From an uncultured Sphingorhabdus sp. (GTDB lineage Bacteria > Pseudomonadota > Alphaproteobacteria > Sphingomonadales > Sphingomonadaceae): a stretch of 64,000 nucleotides of DNA. Below, piece by piece: positions 25,562-35,381 of this stretch. The stretch spans positions 186,001-250,000 of the forward strand of contig CANMXN010000001.1 of the NCBI GenBank assembly GCA_947501885.1. The letters are read 5' to 3'. Both the position numbers and the translations under genes were made by a program. The notes beneath the pieces are model-generated. The model searched no databases and was not told the origin of the DNA. It was given only the letters and a program-made list of their open reading frames with translations. The stretch's first letter is position 1. Every line of letters starts with the position of its first letter.

Positions 25562-27943
25562 TTACACCCCTAAATTGCGGAAAGCTACCCGAAATAAGAA
25601 TGTATTACCGCGCCGTGCATCACCATTGTCTATAAAGTCTCTTCGCCACGTAAAACCAATTGTTAAACAGCAATCATCATTATATTCTAACCCTATTCTA
25701 TGGCGGATAGGATCAAAACCATCCGCAAGACTAAGTGGATCTTCTGCAAAATCGGTTAAATCTACAATAGCAGAACCAAACATTGACCAATATTGTGCCA
25801 ATTGTATACGGCCACCTACTCTTATTTCTTCTTTGTCGGATAGATCCTCAACCTCGGGACTAATATCTCTATTTAGTCTTAAATAACTGGCTTGGAAATA
25901 GTTTCTATCGCTCCCAATGGTTGTGTCAATTTCATTGCGGCGTACAGCGAAATTATCTTTATCTACTCTATATCTGTGGGTTACTTTGATATAATCTTTA
26001 TATCGAAATTGCGTGCGTCCCGTAAAATCTGATGTTCTTTCTGAAAGTCCAGTTCCATCAGGAAATATACTACTACGCTCGGAGAGCCTATAGCTCTGAC
26101 CAATGGTTGCATCAATCGCAATATCATTTAATTTCAACCCCCAATCAATCCCAAGAGTGATACGGTAATTATCTTCTACTCGATCAAAACCTGGGAAGCG
26201 ATTGAGAGCAAATAAATTGGTATCTTCTAGATCGACAGCGCGCGAATCTTCATTAGGTATTCTTAAATTTGCAACGGTAGGCGTGCCTACGATTTGTACA
26301 CGCGGAGTGAATGTTTGAATGCCGCCGAAAGCCTTACCTGCAAAGGGCCATTTAATGTCTACAGCTGCGCTACCAATGGCACGTCCTTGAACACCGCTCT
26401 CGCCTCGATTGAAAAGTACTGGGGTAAGGTTATTCTCATCACTATTATAGATATCACCGCGTCCAAGCAGCGTGAATTTAACCTCTTGACCTAAAGGAGT
26501 AAGATATCGTTTGTCCCATTGCAATTGAGCGAAAGCACGTTGCGTATCTTGGCCACTAGTGCGCCCGATAGCGAGTGTATTAGCGCGAAATTCAAAGTTA
26601 CCGCCAAGAGCTGGGTCTTTAAAGCGCCTTCTATAATCAAAAACAGGGAGCGCTATTGGGTTTTGACCTTGCGGTGTATTGATACGAAGCGTTTGGACGG
26701 CATAACCGCTGAATGAAAAATAACTATTTTTATTGATGCGCTCTATAGCAACAGTAGAACGCAAACGATCTTCATCACTAATATCATAGCGCCGCAGAAA
26801 TGTCCTATCAGTAGCCACTCTTATCGATGAGGATATTGACCATTCTGGCGATAATTGAAATTTACCATTGGCATCCAGATACCCGCGAAATTGAGAGCTT
26901 TGTGTTAATTCAGGTTCGTCAATATCGATCGGTCGCCCCACAGTCCCATAACCCGTAATTTGAAAAGCCCCTGTTTTTTCTAAGCTTCTAAATTGTGCTT
27001 TAACTAAGGGAGCCACACGAGAGAATATTCTTCCTGTAACAGTCAAATCCCTATTGTCTGAAATGCGCCAATAATAGGGTATTTCAATTTCAGCGCCGTT
27101 GACGCGTCCTACGCGAGCATTGGGTACCAAAAAACCGCTACCAACAACCAAATCCGCAGGGTGTGATAATCCTGGTAAGGGAACGACGGGTAAGCCAAAT
27201 AACTCAATGCGTGCCCCTTCATACTTTACGCGATTTTTCTTTTTATCAAAAAATACTTTTACAGCCCTTATTTGCCAACTTGGTCGCTTTGGGCAACCAG
27301 GTGATTTTTCTACGCGGCAAGGACTGTAGGCGGCATTTTCTAATATAATAATGCCATCTTCGCTATTGCTTTTGGATGCGGCTAAACGTGCGCCATTGTC
27401 AAGAACCAGTAATAAATTATCTACCGCCCCGTCGCGTAAATTATCGGATAATATAATCTTATCACCATAAGCAATTTCACCGCTCGGGCCCAGTGAACGA
27501 ATATTACCATTGGCCTCTACAACACCAGATATGCGGTTCCACACAACATTATCGGCAAATAATGTATATCCATCACGATTTAGAACTACATTTCCTGATG
27601 CTTTCACTATTTGTGTGTCTGCATCATAATCTAAATTGTCAGCGGCAAACTCTATTTCAGGGTCGCTAAATGGTAGTGTCTTTTCGCTATCAGTTTTGTC
27701 TTCATCGCTGATGTTATTATTGCGTATATCTTGGTCAGACTGTTTCTTATTTTGATCAATATCTTCAACTGCAATAGATTTAACCGCATCATTGCTCTCG
27801 CCATTGATTAGCGCCTCTGGGCTTACATATACATCATTAATAGCTGATATATTGCTGAAATCATTAATGACAGAAGCTGATGCTTGGCTTGGTGATGCTA
27901 AAATAGTAGCCGTGCACAATATGGCGGTTTTATATTTTTGCAT
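25562..27943 (-). CDS. lptD: LPS-assembly outer-membrane protein LptD
   Basis: LptD is the beta-barrel that inserts lipopolysaccharide into the outer leaflet together with LptE. From ATG 27943 it has 793 residues: a Sec signal (MQKYKTAILCTATILASPSQ), an acidic low-complexity linker rich in Asp, Asn, Lys and Ser (about residues 45-90), an OstA/LptA-like beta-jellyroll domain (EFAADNLDYDADTQIVKASG) and a C-terminal barrel. An in-frame TTG at 28006 lies upstream with AGGTG before it, but it would bury the signal peptide 21 residues inside; the ATG is preferred. Conserved cysteines of the gammaproteobacterial protein are few here. Confidence 0.92.
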   Translation of the reverse strand: MQKYKTAILCTATILASPSQASASVINDFSNISAINDVYVSPEALINGESNDAVKSIAVEDIDQNKKQSDQDIRNNNISDEDKTDSEKTLPFSDPEIEFAADNLDYDADTQIVKASGNVVLNRDGYTLFADNVVWNRISGVVEANGNIRSLGPSGEIAYGDKIILSDNLRDGAVDNLLLVLDNGARLAASKSNSEDGIIILENAAYSPCRVEKSPGCPKRPSWQIRAVKVFFDKKKNRVKYEGARIELFGLPVVPLPGLSHPADLVVGSGFLVPNARVGRVNGAEIEIPYYWRISDNRDLTVTGRIFSRVAPLVKAQFRSLEKTGAFQITGYGTVGRPIDIDEPELTQSSQFRGYLDANGKFQLSPEWSISSSIRVATDRTFLRRYDISDEDRLRSTVAIERINKNSYFSFSGYAVQTLRINTPQGQNPIALPVFDYRRRFKDPALGGNFEFRANTLAIGRTSGQDTQRAFAQLQWDKRYLTPLGQEVKFTLLGRGDIYNSDENNLTPVLFNRGESGVQGRAIGSAAVDIKWPFAGKAFGGIQTFTPRVQIVGTPTVANLRIPNEDSRAVDLEDTNLFALNRFPGFDRVEDNYRITLGIDWGLKLNDIAIDATIGQSYRLSERSSIFPDGTGLSERTSDFTGRTQFRYKDYIKVTHRYRVDKDNFAVRRNEIDTTIGSDRNYFQASYLRLNRDISPEVEDLSDKEEIRVGGRIQLAQYWSMFGSAIVDLTDFAEDPLSLADGFDPIRHRIGLEYNDDCCLTIGFTWRRDFIDNGDARRGNTFLFRVAFRNLGV

Positions 27944-28223
27944 GCCCGCAGCAAGCATGCGCCAATCATAGTTTATGGGATCAGATATTTTTACTGAGAA
28001 AAGCAAAATTTAAACACCTAAAATGACAGAGTCCGATGCAGACTGATGACGCTATTACACTCTATTGCGAGCATATCAATCTTTGAAAGCCAATTATTAG
28101 GATAAACTGCATAATGTTACCTTAATATAGAATGACAAAATCATGAAAGGGGTAAACTTAGGGTTTATTTTTGTGTGAAATCGCATAAGTAATCAACATA
28201 GTCCAAAGGATAAGGAACGATAT

Positions 28224-29681
28224 ATGGAAATAGGTTTTGAAGATTCGCGCCCAGCATCAGCTGAAATCATTGGTTTCATTATGGGAAAAGATGAAATTGA
28301 TAATTTTGATTTTCCACTTGATAATCCTGAATTTGCGCGGCGTACTGCTAAAGAAGCCAAATTTAAAGGTTCAGATGGTCAAAGTTTCCTGTTCTTTGCG
28401 GAGCAAGGCGGTGAAAGCGTTCGCATTGTTGTTCTGGGTGTGGGTGATGGCGATACACTTAGTTATGAAAAAGCAGGCGGCACCTTAATTAGCAAGGTGC
28501 AAACCTGCGGAGCAAAAACCATTGCGCTTCACACGGAAAATTTAACGGGAATTCAAGCAGCAAGCGCTGCTTACGGCGTCAAAACAAAAAATTGGCGTAT
28601 GGACACCTATCGTACCAAATTGCCTAAATCACAAAAACCAACGATTGAAAAATTAGTGGTCGTAGGAGCCAATACAGAATCAAAAACGGCATGGCCTGAA
28701 ATGGCGGCTGTTGCAGATGGCGTTATGCTGACCCGTGAATTGGTCGCGGAACCCGCTAACATCATTTATCCCGAGACTTTTGTGGAACGCTGTGAGCATT
28801 TAAAAGAGTTAGGCGTTAAGGTCACTGTATTGGGTGATGAGGAAATGGAAAAGCTAGGAATGGGTGCGCTGCTTGGCGTTTCCCAAGGTTCCATTCGTCC
28901 TGCGCGTTTGCTTGTAATGCATTGGGATGGCACCAATGGCGCGCAAGAGCGTCCTATAGCTTTTGTAGGCAAAGGTGTGACATTTGATACGGGCGGTATC
29001 TCGATCAAGCCTGCGGGCGGCATGGAAGATATGAAATGGGATATGGGCGGTGCTGGTGCTGTTGCGGGTGCGATGAAAGCGCTTGCGGGCCGCAAAGCCA
29101 AAGCGAATGTTGTCGGTGTTTGCGGTCTTGTTGAGAATATGCCCGATGGTAATGCGCAGCGCCCAGGTGATGTGGTGACATCTATGTCGGGCCAAACCAT
29201 CGAAGTTATTAACACCGATGCTGAAGGGCGTTTGGTGCTATGTGATGCGCTGCATTGGACTCAAGAAACCTATAATCCTGAATATATTGTCGATCTGGCC
29301 ACGTTAACGGGCGCGATCATCATATCTCTGGCGCATGAATATGCGGGATTATTTTCAAACAGCGAAGAACTTTGTGATAAATTACTGGCTTCTGCTGAAA
29401 CTTCTGGTGATGCATTATGGCGTTTCCCCATTGGTAAGGCCTATGACAAGATGATTAATTCGCCGATAGCCGATATGAAAAATGTCGGACCTAGAGGAGG
29501 CGGCTCTATTACGGCGGCCCAATTTTTGCACCGCTTCATCCAAAAGGATGTGAAATGGGCGCATTTGGATATTGCTGGCATGGCTTGGGATGATAAAGCA
29601 GGGCCAACCTATGCAAAAGGTGCAACGGGCTATGGTGTTAAATTGCTCAACAATTTGATTGCTGAGAATTTTGAAGTCTAA
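28224..29681 (+). CDS. pepA: Leucyl aminopeptidase (M17)
   Basis: A cytoplasmic dimetal aminopeptidase of the PepA family. The 485-residue protein has a variable N-terminal domain and a catalytic C-terminal half with VGKGVTFDTGGISIKPAG, MKWDMGGAGAV, and the family signature NTDAEGRLVLCDAL. AAGGA precedes the ATG. holC follows after 24 bases, an order common in alphaproteobacteria. Confidence 0.96.
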   Translation: MEIGFEDSRPASAEIIGFIMGKDEIDNFDFPLDNPEFARRTAKEAKFKGSDGQSFLFFAEQGGESVRIVVLGVGDGDTLSYEKAGGTLISKVQTCGAKTIALHTENLTGIQAASAAYGVKTKNWRMDTYRTKLPKSQKPTIEKLVVVGANTESKTAWPEMAAVADGVMLTRELVAEPANIIYPETFVERCEHLKELGVKVTVLGDEEMEKLGMGALLGVSQGSIRPARLLVMHWDGTNGAQERPIAFVGKGVTFDTGGISIKPAGGMEDMKWDMGGAGAVAGAMKALAGRKAKANVVGVCGLVENMPDGNAQRPGDVVTSMSGQTIEVINTDAEGRLVLCDALHWTQETYNPEYIVDLATLTGAIIISLAHEYAGLFSNSEELCDKLLASAETSGDALWRFPIGKAYDKMINSPIADMKNVGPRGGGSITAAQFLHRFIQKDVKWAHLDIAGMAWDDKAGPTYAKGATGYGVKLLNNLIAENFEV

Positions 29682-29705
29682 TCCTAGAACATATGAGGCG
29701 GATTG

Positions 29706-30170
29706 ATGCGTATTGATTTTTATCAATTAACCCGTGATCCGCCGTATAGAGTTTTGCCTGCTATTGCGCAAAATATTATGAAGCTTCAGGAAAAACTTCA
29801 TGTGGTTTCATCGGCTGATAGCTTAGGTCTATTATCAAAAGCGCTCTGGACATATCGGGATGATAGTTTTTTGGCGCATAGCATTTTGGGTGTTGAAGAC
29901 GATGAAGAAGAGCAAGATAATGCCTTGCAGCCTATATTGCTAAGCTCGCAAATAGATCATAGCAATGAAGCGCAAATGCTTGCTATTTGCGATGGCATAT
30001 GGCGCGAGGAGGCCAAAAAATTCGCGCGGACATTCTTCCTCTTTGAACCCGATAAAACCGACGAAGCGCGCAGCTTATGGCGTACCTTGTCGGCTAAAGA
30101 TGATACTGAACTTCATTATTGGAAACAGGAAGGCCGTAAATGGATCGAGGGGCCATCAAAAGCATCTTGA
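29706..30170 (+). CDS. holC: DNA polymerase III chi subunit
   Basis: HolC links the replicative polymerase clamp loader to SSB. The 154-residue protein begins MRIDFYQLTRDP as usual and has the KALWTYRDDSFLAH segment and a late FARTFFLFEPDKTDEARSLWR. An in-frame TTG is at 29703 but ATG 29706 is more likely. It follows pepA closely. Confidence 0.9.
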   Translation: MRIDFYQLTRDPPYRVLPAIAQNIMKLQEKLHVVSSADSLGLLSKALWTYRDDSFLAHSILGVEDDEEEQDNALQPILLSSQIDHSNEAQMLAICDGIWREEAKKFARTFFLFEPDKTDEARSLWRTLSAKDDTELHYWKQEGRKWIEGPSKAS

Positions 30171-30241
30171 TGTAATAAGGCTTGCGCCCAATGCCCCTTA
30201 ATTGTAGGGGCAGCGCATAATTTAACTTAAGGAAAACTCTC

Positions 30242-30664
30242 ATGGCTGGAAATCGTACATTTTCTATCATTAAACCTGATGCAACACGCCGCAATCTAAC
30301 GGGTGCTGTCACTGCAAAGTTGGAAGAAGCAGGCCTTCGCGTTGTGGCATCGAAACGTATTCATATGAGCAAAGATCAAGCCGAGGGTTTTTATGCCGTA
30401 CATAAAGAGCGTCCTTTCTTTGGTGATTTGGTAGCATTTATGACTAGTGGTCCTTGCGTTGTGCAGGTTCTAGAAGGTGATAATGCGATGCAGCGCAATC
30501 GTGACATTATGGGCGCTACCAATCCTGCGGATGCCGATGCTGGGACAATCCGTGCTGAATTTGCGGAAAGCATCGAAGCGAACAGCGTGCATGGCAGCGA
30601 CAGCGATGAAAATGCAGCGATTGAAATCGCTTATTTCTTTAGCGATGACGAGATTGTCGGCTAA
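30242..30664 (+). CDS. ndk: Nucleoside diphosphate kinase
   Basis: Ndk transfers phosphate from ATP to other nucleoside diphosphates through a phosphohistidine. The 140-residue protein is full length, with [16 protein letters not shown] at the start and the active-site His in [25 protein letters not shown] precedes the ATG. Its 3' end overlaps the acetyltransferase start by 20 bases. Confidence 0.98.
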   Translation: MAGNRTFSIIKPDATRRNLTGAVTAKLEEAGLRVVASKRIHMSKDQAEGFYAVHKERPFFGDLVAFMTSGPCVVQVLEGDNAMQRNRDIMGATNPADADAGTIRAEFAESIEANSVHGSDSDENAAIEIAYFFSDDEIVG

Positions 30665-31199
30665 TCAATCTTCTTTGCCGTCTGATATAGTCATACGGCG
30701 CGCGACCCCTGATGATGCGGCACTATTGTCGCTCATCGGCGGGGCGACATTTTTAGAAACTTTCTATGACAGTATCAAAGCGTGCGACATATTGGCGCAT
30801 GCATCTGGCCCGCACAGCGAGGCTTATTACCGCAAAGCATTAGAAGCAGGGGCCGCAATATGGCTTGCGATGCATCATGAGACAGATACGCCGATTGGCT
30901 ATCAAATGCTATCCAAGCCCGACCTTCCTGTTGATACATCCAAAGATGATATTGAATTAAAGCGCATTTATATATTCTCGCGCCATCATGGTAGCGGTAT
31001 AGCCGCCGAATTTGAGCGATTAGCCTACGAAGAAGCCTGCGTAAGAGGATGCAAGCGCCTATTATTGGGGGTTTATTCACAAAATCATCGCGGTATAGCC
31101 TTTTACGAAAAATACGGTTTTGAAATCATATCCGATCGTATTTTTACCGTTGGCGATACCGATTATAAAGACTGGATTATGGCAAAAAATTTGGTTTGA
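30645..31199 (+). CDS. GNAT family N-acetyltransferase
   Basis: The 184-residue protein fits a GNAT fold: [17 protein letters not shown] at the N-terminus, a central beta-strand [29 protein letters not shown] containing the acetyl-CoA pyrophosphate-binding turn (RHHGSG), and [16 protein letters not shown] at the C-terminus. It resembles the group acting on protein or polyamine amines; the substrate is unknown. The ATG at 30645 gives an overlap with ndk; the frame is open further upstream within ndk, but that part is a shadow. Confidence 0.85.
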   Translation: MTRLSANQSSLPSDIVIRRATPDDAALLSLIGGATFLETFYDSIKACDILAHASGPHSEAYYRKALEAGAAIWLAMHHETDTPIGYQMLSKPDLPVDTSKDDIELKRIYIFSRHHGSGIAAEFERLAYEEACVRGCKRLLLGVYSQNHRGIAFYEKYGFEIISDRIFTVGDTDYKDWIMAKNLV

Positions 31200-31253
31200 A
31201 CGGTTAAGGTTTTGAACGTCATTTCAATTTTCTTGTAACCACAAGCACTACCT

Positions 31254-31392
31254 CGTCATCCCCGCGTAGGCGGGGATCCAGTATCTAATCTATGGTCGCA
31301 AAAAACCCTTTGTAAAATTACGGCATAAGATAATTGACCAATGATTATAAGGAAATTTCCGTCACTGGATTCCCGCCTACGCGGGAATGACG
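31254..31392. repeat. Pair of inverted palindromic repeats (REP/MITE-like)
   Basis: A 29-base unit CGTCATCCCCGCGTAGGCGG... (31254-31282) reappears in inverted orientation at 31364-31392 with compensating C/T changes. Each unit is itself a hairpin of the form TCCCGC-GTAG-GCGGGA, and the two ends together form a longer stem around an 81-base AT-rich middle. The GTCATTCCCGCG...GGCGGGAATCCAG wording is a well-known dispersed repeat type in proteobacteria. It separates the acetyltransferase gene from an unknown gene and may serve as a terminator for both directions. Confidence 0.85.
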
Positions 31393-31450
31393 GATGTGTA
31401 GCTTTAACTGGCATATTGATTGTATTCATCATTTGTACCAAAGTAATTAT

Positions 31451-31972
31451 ATGGATAATGAAATTACTATTGTTTTAGCTATTATTGGTGCCGTAACTGG
31501 CGTTTCTGGTGTTTTTTTAGGATTAATTAATACTTGGTATAATATTAACGATAAAAAAATTCGTGTTAAAGTTCGGTTTGTCGCTAATTGTAAGACTCCT
31601 CGAGAAACTGCTCCTTATATCTCGACCTCTAATAAATTAACCTCTGAACTAGAGCCATATGGTTATTCAATTGAAGTGATAAATTTGAGTTCATTTCCAA
31701 TTAACATACAAGAAGTTGGGTTTTCATTCTCACCTTTTTGGATTAGAAATATTGAGAGGGGGGCTATATCTCCTCATGCGCTTACTGATTGTTTAATCCC
31801 TTGCAAATTAGAATCAAGAGAACGGGCTAGCTTCAATTTTTCTCCAAGCCTTATCAATTCTTCTTTTGAGAAAATATATTCTACATATGTGAAGACTAGT
31901 TGTGGACAATACTTTAAAGGAAGTACACCTGCACTTAAAAGCCTTGTTAAACAAATATATATACATAACTAA
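31451..31972 (+). CDS. Unknown protein with N-terminal membrane anchor
   Basis: A 173-residue protein, family not recognised. Residues 3-27 (EITIVLAIIGAVTGVSGVFLGLINT) form one membrane segment; the rest is a polar, probably beta-rich domain facing the cytoplasm or periplasm, with SIEVINLSSFPINIQEVGFSF and a Cys pair in DCLIPCKLE. The DNA is AT-rich. The start at 31451 is chosen because the upstream extension runs into the repeat. It overlaps the purN stop by four bases tail to tail. Together with the repeat it looks like an insertion between ndk and purN. Similar anchored proteins accompany some phage-defence loci, but nothing here proves that. Confidence 0.65.
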   Translation: MDNEITIVLAIIGAVTGVSGVFLGLINTWYNINDKKIRVKVRFVANCKTPRETAPYISTSNKLTSELEPYGYSIEVINLSSFPINIQEVGFSFSPFWIRNIERGAISPHALTDCLIPCKLESRERASFNFSPSLINSSFEKIYSTYVKTSCGQYFKGSTPALKSLVKQIYIHN

Positions 31973-32934
31973 AACTCATTGGCTATATCAATCAATTTGG
32001 TAAGGCGTTTCGGGGCAACAATGCGCCAGCTTTTGGCGAGCATAGCCTCAATATGGTCCCAATCGGTGCTATCATGGTCTAATCGCACCGCAATCCATCC
32101 TGATTTGCCATAAAATTTAGGCAAGAAATAAAGCTCTGGGTCGGCGTCTAATAAAGCTTCTTGCTCATCGCTGCCGCTGGTTTTGACAAAGACAGAGATA
32201 CCATTTTCGCCAAAATGTCGATGCGAGAAATAGGCAAAATATTTACCGCTTTTTTCATTGCCTACGCGCCAAGCGGGCGTCCCAAAACTTGGCCTCTCCA
32301 ATGTTTCCTCTAATGCCAATGCGCGTTTGCGCACTTGATCCAATATCCAATCGGGGTTTTGGTGGCGCGTTACATAAGCGGCAATGGTCGCGGGATATAA
32401 TTGATGCTCTGCATATATTATGCGCTCGGCCAAGCTATCGGCATCATCATCGGGCAATATTTTGACTTTGGTTTGACCCAATACTTCGCCATCGTCTAGT
32501 TCGGTGGTAACCAAATGTACGCTGCACCCTGCATAATCATCGCCAGCCTCTATCGCACGTTTATGCGTATGTAGTCCTTTATATTTGGGTAGCAAACTCG
32601 GATGGATATTGAGCATCTTATCGACCCATTTTTGTACAAAAGCATCGCTTAATATACGCATATAGCCTGCTAATATTATATAATCAGCGCCTGATTTGAT
32701 AACTGCATCATGCATGATCATATCATGCTCTTCGCGGTTCATGCCCTTATGGTCATGGGCAAAGGTTTCCACTCCCTCTGCTTTAGCGAGCTCAAGGCCT
32801 TTGGCATGGGGGTTATTAGAAGCCACAAGGGTAATTTCATAAGGACAATCTGGTAATTTTGAGGCATATAATAGTGCAGCCATATTGCTGCCGCGACCAG
32901 AAATTAAAACCGCTATCTTGGCTTTATCAGCCAT
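31969..32934 (-). CDS. purN: Phosphoribosylglycinamide formyltransferase fused to a YjbR/MmcQ domain
   Basis: Residues 1-190 are a full PurN, which formylates GAR in purine synthesis: [14 protein letters not shown], catalytic Asn109 and His111 in [20 protein letters not shown], and [12 protein letters not shown]. Residues from about 210 to 321 match a YjbR/MmcQ-type (DUF419) domain: [51 protein letters not shown]. The usual PurN has about 200 residues, so this is a fusion with no stop in between. The true ATG is at 32934 and overlaps the purM stop by eight bases; the upstream extension in the same frame is within purM. The role of the added domain is unknown. Confidence 0.92.
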   Translation of the reverse strand: MADKAKIAVLISGRGSNMAALLYASKLPDCPYEITLVASNNPHAKGLELAKAEGVETFAHDHKGMNREEHDMIMHDAVIKSGADYIILAGYMRILSDAFVQKWVDKMLNIHPSLLPKYKGLHTHKRAIEAGDDYAGCSVHLVTTELDDGEVLGQTKVKILPDDDADSLAERIIYAEHQLYPATIAAYVTRHQNPDWILDQVRKRALALEETLERPSFGTPAWRVGNEKSGKYFAYFSHRHFGENGISVFVKTSGSDEQEALLDADPELYFLPKFYGKSGWIAVRLDHDSTDWDHIEAMLAKSWRIVAPKRLTKLIDIANEF

Positions 32935-34033
32935 GATGTGAGCAGCTCCAATCGCTTTCACTACCCCAAGTTTGCGCCTTGCCATTGACGGTGCATCCTT
33001 TGTCACCATTGATAATTTCGCCAATGATAGTGGGTTCTTCATCGGCAGCTATTAACGCAGCCATGACAGAATCAACATTAGATGAAGTGACAGCGATTAC
33101 CATGCCCATGCCGCAATTGAATGTTTTTGCCATTTCTTGTGTTTCGATATTACCTTGCTCTTGTAAGAAAGTCATTAAGGCGGGTAATTTCCATGCGCTA
33201 CTATCGATTATAGCGTGGCAGCCTTCGGGCAATACGCGGGGGATATTTTCGAGCAATCCGCCGCCCGTAATATGGGCGAGGGCGTTGATTTTCTTGTCGC
33301 GGATGATGGGTAACAAAGATTTTACATAAATACGCGTGGGGGCGATCAGTGCGTCAATCAATGTGCGCGAATCATCAAAAGGAGCTGATTCTTGCAAAGC
33401 CCAGTCTTTATCGCTGGCTAGGCGCCTTACCAATGAATATCCATTAGAGTGCACGCCTGATGAGGAAAGACCGATGAGAATATCGCCTGCGCTTACTTCT
33501 TCGCCTACTAAAGCTTCGCTTCGTTCTACTGCACCAACGCAAAAACCCGCCAAATCATAATCACCATCAGCATACATGCCAGGCATTTCCGCCGTCTCTC
33601 CGCCTATTAATGCACATCCAGACATTTTACATCCTTCGGCGATTCCTGTGACTACGCGTTCAGCGACGCCGTTTTCTAAGCGGCCTGTGGCGAAATAATC
33701 GAGGAAAAAGAGCGGTTCTGCCCCTTGGACAATCAAATCATTAACGCACATTGCTACCAAATCTATGCCAATTGTTTCGTGTAAGTCATGATCAATTGCT
33801 AGTTTAACTTTGGTACCGACACCATCATTAGCAGCCACCAGCAGTGGGTCTGTGTAACCCGCCGCTTTTAAGTCGAAAAAACCGCCAAATCCGCCAAGTT
33901 CAGCGTTGGCACCTGGACGAGCGGTAGCTTTTGCTAAGGGCGCTATAGCCTTAATAAGTGCATTGCCCGCGTCAATGGAAACACCAGCTTTGGCATAGGT
34001 GTATGATGAATCTTGATCTACTTTTTTTGTCAT
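32927..34033 (-). CDS. purM: Phosphoribosylformylglycinamidine cyclo-ligase
   Basis: PurM closes the imidazole ring of AIR with ATP. The 368-residue protein has [50 protein letters not shown], and the [17 protein letters not shown] segment. purN follows with an eight-base overlap. It diverges from the DUF2066 gene, leaving 61 bases for both promoters. Confidence 0.97.
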   Translation of the reverse strand: MTKKVDQDSSYTYAKAGVSIDAGNALIKAIAPLAKATARPGANAELGGFGGFFDLKAAGYTDPLLVAANDGVGTKVKLAIDHDLHETIGIDLVAMCVNDLIVQGAEPLFFLDYFATGRLENGVAERVVTGIAEGCKMSGCALIGGETAEMPGMYADGDYDLAGFCVGAVERSEALVGEEVSAGDILIGLSSSGVHSNGYSLVRRLASDKDWALQESAPFDDSRTLIDALIAPTRIYVKSLLPIIRDKKINALAHITGGGLLENIPRVLPEGCHAIIDSSAWKLPALMTFLQEQGNIETQEMAKTFNCGMGMVIAVTSSNVDSVMAALIAADEEPTIIGEIINGDKGCTVNGKAQTWGSESDWSCSHHG

Positions 34034-34094
34034 TATTTGCTGCCTAGCGATTTCTTACTTGGATTTCTACGTCAATATCGCCAAAAGGGCTGCA

Positions 34095-35360
34095 ATGATG
34101 AAAAGATTCCTTCATTATCGCATTTCTGCGGCGCTGATTATAATAGTTGCATTGATTTGTAGCGCGCTTGTCTATGCACAAATAGAAGGGCCATCACGCG
34201 GCGTACTGCCTATTGCAAGCAATGGTGATTTCGAAGTGAGCGGTATCGAAGTCGATGTTGAAGCCAGCAACTCTTTTGAAGCGCGTACAAAAGGTTGGCA
34301 ATTGGCGCAGAGACTTGGTTGGAAAAAACTATATAGCCGCACAAGAGGTGGCGATGGTGGCGGTCTGTCTGATGCAACGCTTGATTCTCTGGTTTCCTCT
34401 ATCGTTGTTGAAGAAGAACAAATCGGCCCATATCGCTATATCGCAAAGCTTGGTGTTATATTTGATCGCGCACGTGCAGGTCAGATATTAGGTGTAGGCG
34501 CTATCAAAAGACGCAGCGCTCCTTTATTAATCTTACCTGTTAGTATCTCAGGAGGTGCGCCTGCACTCTATGAACGGCGCAGCGAATGGCAAAAAGCTTG
34601 GGCGCGATATAGAACGTCGGACAGCAGCATAGATTATGTGCGGCCAAGTGGTTCTGGTGCAGAATCATTATTGCTCAATGCAGGGCAGATAAATCGCCGT
34701 TCTCGATCTTGGTGGCGTATAATTTTGGATGAGTTTGGCGCAGCAGACATTGTATCGGCCAGTGTTCGCTTTGAGCGTAGCTATCCCGGAGGTCCTATTA
34801 AAGCACATTATACGGCGCGTTATGGCCCAGATAATGTATTTATCGATCGTTTTTCACTCAGCGTTTCCAATAAAGATGCCATCCCTACTATGATGGATGA
34901 GGCCGTTAAGCGGATGGATGATATTTTTGAACGTGCGCTGGCTGCTGGACGTTTGCGGTTAGACAGAAGCTTGGTATTAGAAGATGTCGCTATCGAAGAG
35001 GTGGAAGATACCGAAGAAATTGATAGTGATGAAACTAGTGATAATGAAGATCGCTCTAGCAGTGAGAATGTGCGTAATAGTGAGAATAGGCCAGAGGCGC
35101 CAGCCGCGCCTGTCGCTGCCCCTATACAAACATTTTCAGTTCAATTTGTAACACCCGATACAGGCGCCGTTGATAGCGGTGAACGCGCACTGCGCGGTAT
35201 TCCAGGCGTGAGTTCTGCATCAACCACTAGTCTTGCTCTTGGCGGTACATCGGTTATGCGGGTTCGTTTTGCAGGGGATGCTGCGGCGCTACGCAATGCA
35301 TTGGCATCACAAGGATGGAATGTTGGCGGAGCAGGTAATACTCTCACAATATCGCGCTAG
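34095..35360 (+). CDS. DUF2066 family exported protein
   Basis: The 421-residue protein has a signal peptide or N-terminal anchor (RISAALIIIVALICSALVYA) and a DUF2066-like body starting with the FEVSGIEVDVEASNSFEARTKGW segment. A long acidic linker (EEVEDTEEIDSDETSDNEDRSSSEN) and a Pro/Ala stretch separate it from a small C-terminal alpha/beta module (about 355-421). Its position before hdaA is conserved in sphingomonads as far as I know. Function unknown. ATG 34095 has AAAGGG six bases upstream; a TTG at 34059 is less likely. Confidence 0.8.
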   Translation: MMKRFLHYRISAALIIIVALICSALVYAQIEGPSRGVLPIASNGDFEVSGIEVDVEASNSFEARTKGWQLAQRLGWKKLYSRTRGGDGGGLSDATLDSLVSSIVVEEEQIGPYRYIAKLGVIFDRARAGQILGVGAIKRRSAPLLILPVSISGGAPALYERRSEWQKAWARYRTSDSSIDYVRPSGSGAESLLLNAGQINRRSRSWWRIILDEFGAADIVSASVRFERSYPGGPIKAHYTARYGPDNVFIDRFSLSVSNKDAIPTMMDEAVKRMDDIFERALAAGRLRLDRSLVLEDVAIEEVEDTEEIDSDETSDNEDRSSSENVRNSENRPEAPAAPVAAPIQTFSVQFVTPDTGAVDSGERALRGIPGVSSASTTSLALGGTSVMRVRFAGDAAALRNALASQGWNVGGAGNTLTISR

Positions 35361-35381
35361 TGATCGTACAGCCATTTTATT

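Noticed and set aside
27944-28006. TTG start of lptD at 28006
   Set aside because: It would put 21 residues before a good signal peptide; AGGTG upstream keeps it possible but less likely.
28766-29215. Minus-strand frames of 113-149 codons opposite pepA
   Set aside because: They mirror the codon pattern of pepA, which has clear M17 motifs.
30477-30644. Upstream extension of the acetyltransferase frame
   Set aside because: It lies within ndk in another frame, and the GNAT fold starts after ATG 30645.
31254-31392. Possible CRISPR array
   Set aside because: There are only two units, in inverted rather than direct orientation, with an 81-base middle; this is a REP/MITE-like structure.
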